64,000 nt of DNA from the NCBI GenBank assembly GCA_949152475.1, contig OX424559.1, positions 21,469,956-21,533,955 on the forward strand, written 5' to 3'. The DNA is from Terebella lapidaria (lineage: Eukaryota; Annelida; Polychaeta; Terebellida; Terebellidae). A model generated the notes under the pieces. That model saw nothing but the letters and a program-made list of their open reading frames with translations, was not told the origin of the DNA and searched no databases. The number at the start of each line of letters is the position of its first letter. The first letter of the stretch is position 1. This document shows, one piece after another, positions 56,245 to 64,000 of this stretch. The translations under genes were made by a program, and so were the position numbers.

Positions 56245-56856
56245 TACACTCCAGTAAACTATAACAATGGTTTGTATAAGCTGCGCGTGCAGGCTCGGCT
56301 TTCTGGTGTATTATATATACACTGGGAAACGCTCGATCGAGGAGACTCTCCGAGAGAGAGCAGAGAGTCAACACGCGGAGTGCGCCATGTGCTCTGCGTC
56401 CCTGATTCTAGAGTAGAGGTCCAGTGGGGACCCCGGGGACAGATTCCAATTGAGGGGCCCGGGCTGGGGGAGACGAGCTGCTGACTCGGGGACGCAAGCC
56501 CTGTGGATCGCCAGTTCTCCCCCTCCCCGGGATGAGGTGACGGAGGCTCTGGCAGACCGTCGGGCTGATACAGAGTTCTATCTCTGTGGCAGTGCCGTCG
56601 GCGAGTCCGGAGAGCAATATGCCCACGTGTACGGGTTCCGTGGGGCCGCGCCCATGGCCTATCGGGCTCTACACACGGCTACATTGCCATTATGATGTAT
56701 AATGCATGTGATATGTGATGATGTTGATGATGATGGTGATGTGTTATACTATGTGGTGATGTATGAGATCCGGGCTCGTTCCGGACGGATTGGTATTTGG
56801 TCGTGATACCTGTAGGGTATCTCCGGGCGCCCCGTACTGGGCGTCCGAACGTTACA
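56245..56856 (+). repeat. Gypsy-C 3' LTR, right part
   Basis: TACACTCCAGTAAACTATAA to GCGTCCGAACGTTACA, matching the remainder of the 5' LTR with few differences. It includes the TATA-like TATTATATATA near 56306. Confidence 0.9.
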
Positions 56857-56950
56857 TAGTGCTATGGATACATGTGGATACATAGTGCCAAAACCAAGGA
56901 ATATAGTGCTATGGATACATGTGGATACATAGTGCCAAAACCAAAGGATA
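56857..56950. repeat. 47-bp tandem duplication abutting the LTR end
   Basis: TAGTGCTATGGATACATGTG and following bases occur at 56857 and again at 56904, nearly identical. Within each unit GGATACAT is itself repeated. It begins exactly where the Gypsy-C LTR ends. Confidence 0.85.
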
Positions 56951-57006
56951 TACCGGTAGTGTTATCGCGTGAGGTCGCTTCCCCTCAAAAGCACTAGTGT
57001 TGTGAA

Positions 57007-57282
57007 ATGAGTGGTCTGCTCGAGCAGCAAACCACTGAGTTGGAGGCAAAAATGCGTCGCCTCCAAGCGGAAACATCACAGGAGGTGAAGGCGTCTGTGT
57101 CGTCAAAGATCGCGGAGGTGGGAAACCATCTCCAAGAATACAATTACGAGATGTTCTGTGTCTTGATGCAACAGGTCAGGGAACTGCGCCAGGAGGTCAC
57201 GGCACTACGTCAGGCCGTTTCAAGCCGAGGCGATCCGGCAAAGGATGTCCTAAAGAAACTGGCAGCAGCAATTCTGGACTAA
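57007..57282 (+). CDS. 91-residue coiled-coil protein, unknown
   Basis: ATG at 57007 to TAA. The sequence begins MSGLLEQQTTELEAKMRRLQ and includes VRELRQEVTALRQAVSS. Heptad spacing of Leu/Val/Met across nearly the whole length predicts a coiled coil, with a short break at EVGNHLQEYNYEMFC. No signal peptide or membrane span. It sits between a 47-bp duplication and an 18-bp tandem array, just upstream of an LTR-like sequence, so it may be an element-encoded small ORF or a late exon rather than a free-standing host gene. Family not recognised. Confidence 0.45.
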   Translation: MSGLLEQQTTELEAKMRRLQAETSQEVKASVSSKIAEVGNHLQEYNYEMFCVLMQQVRELRQEVTALRQAVSSRGDPAKDVLKKLAAAILD

Positions 57283-57285
57283 ATT

Positions 57286-57357
57286 AAATGGACACTAAGC
57301 ATCAAATGGACACTAAGCATTAAATGGACACTAAGCATCAAATGGACATTAAGCATT
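57286..57357. repeat. 18-bp tandem repeat, 4 copies
   Basis: Units of AAATGGACACTAAGCAT plus C or T, with one A/T-changed copy, start just after the stop codon of the 91-residue ORF. Confidence 0.9.
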
Positions 57358-57595
57358 AATTGAAGAAAATGCATGTGAACACTATTACATAGTATTCAAG
57401 GATATTATTGGCGATATATTATATGTTTGAATATGCATACACATTTGTGTTACTATGAAATATGGATAGTATCATGGTATTAGTTTTTGTATTTTTAGAG
57501 GACCAGTTTTTCGTATATTATTATCGGATTTATGATATGTAGGGAGCATACATATATCAGGAGATATATTGCTAGCTGGGGGTAGTGTGGGGTTT

Positions 57596-58799
57596 TTAAT
57601 TCAGATGGCTGTTACTAACTCCGAAGCCACCCAGCAGGTGGCACCTCTGGGCTGGGATGTTAGAAATACACAATAAGCATGCTGCCAGATCCAGGAGGTC
57701 TTCATAACTGACCACTGGGTGGCAGCACTATCTTTCAGTGTGAGTGCAGTTGTACAGATGTATTTGACCTAACTTGTATTTAGGCTTACTTATATGGTTT
57801 TGAGATTTATGGGTGACTAAGGAATATTAGTTAATCGTGTTAATCAGTGGTGATGGTTATATAGAAATATCTATATGTAGCAATTTGTAGACAGTTATGT
57901 TGTTTATAATTAGCCCAGTAGTATCATATATATTTGGGCAGGCTGTTCTCAGCACACAGGTAGACTACATATAACCAATATAGTAGTTTAGACAGTAATA
58001 ACTTAGAAGATTAGAAGGAAAAGGCAGTCATCACACACCAGTATAATATTTGTAAGACAGTTAAAAGTCTACCAACCAAGCTGGATAAAATTTATGTAAG
58101 TGGGTCAGACTCAGGGGTCATCTAGTTCCTTATGAGAGGGTTCATATGGGTACATTTATTTGAAGGTCACTAAGTACAGTTTCCATGTTTGCTTTATGGC
58201 TAGCCGTTAGGAATTATATGTTAGGGTCATTGGGTACATATAGGTTAACAGGTACATATAACTTGTTAGGGTCAACGGGTAAATGTAGGTTAACAGGTGC
58301 CCATATGTCATAGGGTGCATAGAATAGGGTCATGGAGGGCGAACCATGGGGGTTACTTAGTACAATCCAGACACTGAGGTCATCAGGTACATTTATATCC
58401 AGCCTGTCTTAAAGGTTATCAAGTGCAGGAATTGCGAAACTCAGTAAAGGTTATCAAGTGCTAGGGCTCAGGAAAAGTATTTAAGATCGAGGAGAGCAAG
58501 AATTGAGAGGACTAAGACGGTGATTCTTATAACAATTTTCATCGAGATAAACAAAGATACATGTATTCAATTGTGTGCATACATGATATTTGTGAACATT
58601 TTGTGGACTTTACAAAATACAACATTTGATGAACTGCAAATTGTGTTTCCTTCATCTGCGTTACAAATGGTTTGATGCATCCTGTTTAAAATGCATCTGG
58701 TGTCAGAAAAATAACAGTGAGAACATAACAACTAGTCCCACACAACAAGAAGATAACCACAACAAGAATTCGGAACAAAGCGTCCCTGGGTTCAAAACA
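57596..58799 (+). repeat. Candidate LTR of an unidentified LTR element
   Basis: Preceded by a polypurine-like AGCTGGGGGTAG. Starts TGTGGGGTTT, contains a TATA-like TATTTAAG at 58478-58485 and ends near CAAAACA. It is followed at about 58803 by GATGTCAGAAGTGGCATCTGA, close to the primer-binding sites (TGTCAGAAGTGG...) of many LTR elements. No second copy or pol is present in the window. The central part has repeated GGTCA..GGGTACAT motifs. Both a polypurine tract before and a primer site after the same LTR are seen. Fossil; completeness unknown. Confidence 0.4.
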
Positions 58800-58896
58800 A
58801 CCGATGTCAGAAGTGGCATCTGAGACCGTAACTGTATCTAGCGAGTTAGCATCTTGCCCGAGCAATATGTTTTATTTTATACACATGTTTTATTTC

Positions 58897-58934
58897 ATAT
58901 TGCTATATTTCGCTCGAGCGAGATATAGCAATAT
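58897..58934. repeat. 38-base palindrome
   Basis: ATATTGCTATATTTCGCTCG and its inverse meet at a CTCGAG centre with a single mismatch and no spacer. It may form a cruciform. No flanking duplication was noticed. Confidence 0.8.
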
Positions 58935-60409
58935 TAAATAATTATTGTAGATTCTTTAGAGCTCGTATTGAAATTCATCATACTGTTTTGGAAGAAAATA
59001 TATATTCCACACATTCTTGATGGCGTCATATAACCTCACAATTCATTGACACCCCCCCCCCCCCCCTCCACGAAAATGTGTTTCTTTCTTGATATAATCA
59101 GACGAATGCTTGCCGAAGCAACCACATAGTGTGGATAATTTGTTCATAATTATATTAAACACCTGTAAATTCTGTACATCGTAAATGTATTCACATCGTC
59201 AATCAGGTTAAACAATTGACAAAGCAAGATTTTTTTCACTGAAACCAAAATAACTTCATAGATAATGTCGACGTGGTGTAGGAACTATGATATCGTATGA
59301 TAAAAGTGGTGAAAATTGAGAAATTTACGACATAAAAAAAACGATTTAAACCTATTTTAAACTACATTTCCAAACAAATTCTACGTCGTACATCAAGCCA
59401 TGTGTTTCCAAGCTAGGCTCACATCCTACAACCTGTCTGACAGCAATAGCATATATATAGCGCATATTATGCCAAACCTGTCATTTCACGCATGCTTATA
59501 TTGTAGTGATTACTTTTAACACTACAAGTACATCACATACTCGAAACATAATAAAACCATCAATAACAACATCTTCTTTAAATTGATCATTTTCTTATTT
59601 GTCAATTATATTTCTAAACACCATGAACATAGATAAAACTAATGCTTTATCGTTAGCCGGTGCTAGCCGGTAAGTATCCAGAGACGAGGCATGACTTGTT
59701 TCAGTTTCACTTTAAAATTAGCATTCCAACGGACAGACATTTCAACATTATGTATCTGATAGAAGACACACATGTATGTATAACTACGTGCATGTATAGT
59801 CTGAGCTTGTTTGAACAAAAACATTCCGATATTGTGCGTTGCGGCATGAAAATATGAAACAGTTTGAGCCCAAGTAACATGTGCTGCTTTTCAATGAATA
59901 TGGTTTAAATAGAAGCAACATTATTGGATATGTATGACAAAAATATAATACATTTTGACCCCTCGGCGATATACACGATCATCACGCCTCCTGACAGTCG
60001 GCGTATTTATAAGGATATCCAAGTCTACTATGCCACACAAATTGATGATGCACATAAATGTGCATAGGGGAGTCATCCAACAGACTAGCGCGTGGATAAT
60101 TAATATACAGTCATACAGTGTGCACATATGATTATTTTAGGCTTACTTGTATTCGGAAACACCGAGCCGGAAATCGGGGATATTCAAAATGTTGCCAGGA
60201 CACTTACTTGTACGAAAACAATTGGATTGAGTGTGACCTCGGTAATCTTGGCGATAAGTGACCATTCATGGATAGGCTGATGGAGTATGTAACCTACGTC
60301 TTGTTGTTGGTGGCCTCGATGATACGAATGTTTCCAGGTTGGTTACAAATACAGATCATTGTTGATCATACCAATAATACAAAACATTATCAAGAGTTTT
60401 ATATAAACT
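58935..60409. other. Unassigned AT-rich spacer
   Basis: Only short frames. Contains a C15 run at 59052-59066. No gene, RNA or element recognised. Confidence 0.5.
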
Positions 60410-60969
60410 AAACTTCATCTGTCAGTGAAACACGCTTTTTGGCCATATTTTTGTTTTGGATAATTGAATCAATTTGAAATTTTGTGTGTCTTAATTGGGT
60501 ATCATGCCGTAATTTTTCACCAAATTTCAGAATTCTATCTCAAAAATTGAAAAAGTTTGTAATCTACCCCAATGTTAAAATTCAGCCCCAACATGGAATT
60601 TCAGGGTCTGCACACAAAAACGACTTTTATCTGATGTTTGAGTTATATATTGCTTCAAAATAAACCTATTTACTTAATATGCATCGCGACAATTCCTACC
60701 GACTTCAAATCAACACAATGAATTCATTCTGTACTGGCATAAACCTCACAAAAGCCCTGAATTTAATGGAATTCATTTGATCCCATTTTGGACTGAAATC
60801 TAACATTGAGATAGATTGCCAACTTTTTTCATTTCTTGACATAAAAATCTGAAATTTGGTGAAACATTACTGGATGATACTCAATTAAGACACACAAAAC
60901 TTCAAGTTGATTCGATTATCCAAAACAAAACTACGGCCAAAAAGCGTGTTTCACTGACAGATGAACTTG
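60410..60969. mobile_element. Foldback MITE, copy 1
   Basis: About 190-base inverted arms start AACTTCATCTGTCAGTGAAA at the left and end in its near-inverse TTTCACTGACAGATGAACTT at the right. Each arm contains CAATTTGAAATTTTGTGTG, CACCAAATTTCAGA and a TTGAAAAAGTTTG-type segment. The loop has no coding capacity. The same arm sequence recurs, diverged, at 62313-62876. Target duplication unclear. Confidence 0.75.
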
Positions 60970-61473
60970 ACTTTAGTGGACAACTGATTCACGTGTACAG
61001 TTTGTATCTATGGTGGCTGATATGTGACCATGGTGACATTCAGTATTGATGTGAATAGAAAGCTTTATTTGTGAATATAATGGTTCAATCCAGGAAAAAA
61101 AATATCCAAACATAGATCTTTTTTATAATACACGATTCACATAAAAAAATAAAAAAAAACAAAAAGTTGTTTTTGCGAATAAATTTATATAATCATTCAA
61201 TTCAATTCATAAATAGAACTTTTTTGTCAGGAATAGATTATTGCGATTCAAGTGCTGACCAACAAGTTTTTAATATAACGATCTATTCATTAATACAGAA
61301 GTTTCATTCATGAATAAAATTCGCACCCAAGAATAGGATAGTTTGATCCGCGATCCGATTTCACATCGTTTTCGTTCGCATCTCTGGTATATGGACAATA
61401 TCATTGTACGAGTGAACATTTTGAAACATAGATCAGACACCATACCATTCTACGTATACCTTACAATGTTTAT
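60970..61473. other. Unassigned AT-rich spacer
   Basis: No gene. Between 61048 and 61340 short (T)GAATA/AATAAA motifs recur irregularly. Confidence 0.5.
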
Positions 61474-61475
61474 TA

Positions 61476-61772
61476 CCGTATTGGTCCTAATAGTGGCACG
61501 TGCCCTAATAGTACAGCGCCCCCTCTTTTCTGAAAAAAAAAATGCTCGATTTTTGTAACTTTGTAATTCACTTCATATATTTCTAATATGATCTTGGAGT
61601 GTTCCAGTCCACTAATTTATGTTATTTCACTCATAATAAAGGAGATTGGAGGCTATACGTATATTATTCTGTGATTTTCTTAAATTTGACCTCAAGTTTG
61701 ACCTCATTTTTGCGCGCGCTGCTGCAGGAGGTCTTGCTTTGGCTCGCCGTGCTACTATTAGGACCAATACGG
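61476..61772. mobile_element. 297-bp MITE with TA duplication
   Basis: Terminal inverted repeats of about 25 bases (CCGTATTGGTCCTAATAGT and its inverse) are flanked by TA at 61474-61475 and 61773-61774. The interior is AT-rich with no ORF of note. TA duplication and size fit a Tc1/mariner-type MITE. Confidence 0.7.
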
Positions 61773-62036
61773 TACTTATTATGCTGGTACGGATATAACT
61801 ACTCATACATTGCCAGTATATTAACAATATTTATTAATAAAACATATGAGTCATAATGTTACAAATGTACTTTCTGTGCCACTCCTAATATATGTAAATA
61901 TAGATGTGATGGATATGGTATAGTAATTTTTAGTTGTCCTAGATCACATAATGTGACAGCAAAGCCAGCAAACACGTCTAGGCGTGTGATATGTGAATAC
62001 TGATGGGGATTTAAGGATACTGGTCACGATTTGAAA

Positions 62037-62999
62037 TAGATTGAATGCAATCTCTGTGATCTTGATGATAAACAGAGATTGAGACCAACGTCACAAAAAT
62101 ATAAACATTCAAGCTGTATGCATAGACAATGCAATAGAAAACGTCATAAACGTAATATGATGATCGGGTGGGAAACTCAAAATGGGGATCGATAATCATG
62201 ACTGAAAATGAAAACATTCGTCTCAAAAACTCTGGATACAACGACTCTGCACTCAGTATGGTAAATTCCGTGTGTATATGCAGTAAGGTGGGTTATCTCA
62301 GATCTAAACTATACTCAAGTTCAACACAAAACCTCATATGATTTTTGGCGATAACTTCGTTTAGGATGGTCGGATCAATTTGAAATTTTATTTGTTTCCA
62401 TTTGGCATAAAACCGTATTTTTCCACCAAATTTCAGACTTCTATCTTGAAAATTGAAAAAATTGGCAATCTACTCCATTGTTAAATTTCACATCAAACGT
62501 GAAATTTGCAAGTTTGAACAGAATTTGGCATGTTGTTCGATGTTCACACTGCACAGTAGTTTGTAAGAATGATATTCTATTAGAATACACCTGTATGACT
62601 CTTCTAACTCAAAAACTTCCCTCATATTGCATTTCTTAGCGGAATAAAGATCATGAAATCCCCAAATTTGCTTGAATTCCTGTGATCCGATTAGTGGCCA
62701 ACATTTAACATTGGGGTAGATTGCCAACTTTTTCAGTTTTCAAGATAGAAGTCTGAAATTTAGTGAAAAAATATGGTTTTGTGCCAAATGGAAGCATATA
62801 AAATTTCAAATTGATCCGACCATCCTAAACGAAGTTTTCGCCAAAAATCATATGAGGTTTTGTGTTGAACTTGAGTTTACATGTGTTAGATGGTGTCCCC
62901 CGTCAGTTTTCATATGTGTATTGATGTTTCAAAAAGTCGTTTCTAATAAAAAGGCATGTTGGTTTACAGCCGCTCTGAGGCGGCTGTATTTTATGGCTA
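62037..62999. mobile_element. 963-bp element sharing ends with the 66-bp mini-element
   Basis: Begins TAGATTGAATGCAATCTC and ends CGGCTGTATTTTATGGCTA. It is flanked by GATTTGAAA at 62028-62036 and 63000-63008, a 9-bp duplication. The first 40 bases and last 28 bases match the 66-bp element at 17243-17308 almost exactly. Near the right end AGCCGCTCTGAGGCGGCT forms a hairpin; a second hairpin lies at the left end. A foldback MITE occupies 62313-62876. No transposase is seen. Confidence 0.8.
62313..62876. mobile_element. Foldback MITE, copy 2, nested in the 963-bp element
   Basis: Inverted arms of about 190 bases start ACTCAAGTTCAACACAAAA and end in the inverse. The arms share CAATTTGAAATTTTAT, CACCAAATTTCAGA and TTGAAAAAATTGGC segments with the copy at 60410-60969. 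The outermost bases differ between the copies, so they are subfamilies. No coding capacity. Confidence 0.75.
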
Positions 63000-63008
63000 G
63001 ATTTGAAA

Positions 63009-64000
63009 TAGCTCACTACCACTCGATTTGATATTCTCCTCGGAAGTATCACTACTGGGTAATTTCCCTGTAGGAAACAGTGATGATTAACTGCCATGTT
63101 TGTTCATGGAAATTGTATTGATATTGGATCCGCACCATGCAAATATTTTATTACATGTTATTATAATCGTCGCTTGGAGAGTGAATGTAAAATTGAGATA
63201 TTAGTCATAGCGCAGTCATAAAAATTGAAATATGGGATCACATGCGTATATATGATGATTTCATATAAAATGACCATAAATTTCTCTTTCCATTGATTAC
63301 TCTCCCTTATGTACATGTCATAAAATGTTGCGTTAGTAATCATCAGTAAGCAAATAAAGACTTATTTGTTCAACTATAATGGACAGCCGTCAGCTCGCGA
63401 TTATCCTATCACATACATCATGTTATAAATACACCATTATGAAATCAGCCATGCCCGCATAATATATATTTTTTTATCGCTGCAATATAAGCATGCTGTG
63501 GAATTCGTGTTATGACAAAAATTGGTTTGATATTTTTCTATAAATATACTGATACCCTGGGAAAATGATCAGTGCCCTGGGCTGTTTTCCTGATGGCGTT
63601 TTTTCTCTGATTTGTTGTAAGAATCGCCTATTATGCTGATTATTTCATATATGATTATTAGGCTCGCATCAGTATGAAAATTCCGAATTATAGCCCAAGG
63701 TTTAATAAGTCTATGCATGTGAAAGGCATGTTCTGGCGATCTTGAACTTTACCTCAGGTGACCTGGATTTCATACGTTTGTGTTCAATTTCACTATACCC
63801 AACTCAAAAATAAATTCGGTGCTCCACTAAATATTTAAAATAGATCCCAGCTTGATATCATTCTCAGTACAGGAAATTATATATGGTGCATCATATGGTG
63901 ACCTCGATTTCAACTTTTATGGTTGAAAATCATCAGATAATTTCATAATTGTGTCTTGCAGTTAATGGTAGCCTAAGATGGACATCGGAACCCGATGAAA
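63009..64000. other. Unassigned AT-rich DNA
   Basis: No gene, repeat or RNA recognised to the end of the window. Confidence 0.5.

Larger units (their letters stand above)
36498..56856 (+). mobile_element. Gypsy-C: Ty3/Gypsy fossil with two nested insertions and 3' accessory ORFs
   Basis: Plus-strand relative of Gypsy-B with LTRs at 36498-37228 and 49796-49920 plus 56245-56856. Its own order is LTR, tRNA-His-like primer site, gag, protease, reverse transcriptase, RNase H, an integrase-related stretch, two further ORFs, polypurine tract, LTR. A 3.5-kb DNA transposon lies in the pol region and a 6.3-kb LINE in the 3' LTR. The element is broken, with more than five breaks besides the two insertions, and no complete integrase core is seen. 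LTR copies differ by a few percent by eye. The bases flanking the two LTRs do not match, so a target duplication is not evident. Confidence 0.88.

Noticed and set aside
59052-59066. C15 run as inverse partner of the G15 run at 352-366 forming one giant inverted repeat
   Set aside because: Flanking sequences do not match beyond a few bases.

Overview
This window looks like a gene-poor, transposon-packed stretch of a metazoan nuclear genome, probably a marine invertebrate. The evidence is metazoan-type Ty3/Gypsy elements, L2/CR1-group LINEs (one with a 2A-like motif), many DNA transposons with inverted ends, long minisatellite arrays and AT-rich spacers. I see no host protein-coding gene, rRNA, tRNA or CRISPR. 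Species and phylum cannot be fixed from the sequence alone.

Layout. 1-3375: unassigned DNA, then two back-to-back tandem arrays (121-bp and about 132-bp units). 3381-8421: a 5'-truncated Gypsy fossil (Gypsy-A). 8726-10514: a non-autonomous DNA transposon carrying a second, 706-bp one. 10554-16584: a 6-kb element with about 104-bp inverted ends and a 5-bp target duplication, holding a nearly whole L2-like LINE with one open 1030-codon ORF. 17243-17588: a 66-bp mini-element with a 9-bp duplication and a perfect 92-bp palindrome. 17744-31584: a minus-strand Gypsy (Gypsy-B) with two LTRs, a 4-bp duplication, an internal 3.1-kb direct repeat and a 2.65-kb DNA transposon inside. 32450-34005: two more tandem arrays. 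34200-34790: a small Gypsy scrap. 36498-56856: a plus-strand relative of Gypsy-B (Gypsy-C), invaded by a 3.5-kb DNA transposon (itself holding a LINE relic) and, in its 3' LTR, by a 6.3-kb LINE. 56857-58830: a short repeat, a 91-codon coiled-coil ORF and an LTR-like sequence. 60410-63008: three or four MITE-like elements.

How the parts relate. Most of the window is nested insertion history. The clearest sequence is Gypsy-C, then the 3.5-kb transposon in its pol region, then the LINE in its 3' LTR. In Gypsy-B, the internal duplication preserves an empty copy of the DNA-transposon target site, which fixes that element's ends and its 9-bp duplication.

The most unusual items are: (i) a small-element family with TAG...CTA ends and 9-bp duplications, represented by a 66-bp form and a 963-bp form with the same termini; (ii) the zero-spacer palindrome ending in the same TAGCCATAA motif; (iii) two 3' accessory ORFs (C2H2-like zinc fingers; coiled coil) downstream of pol in Gypsy-C; (iv) the 2A-like LINE; (v) the 6-kb CAC-ended element. 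All boundaries and divergence statements are by eye.
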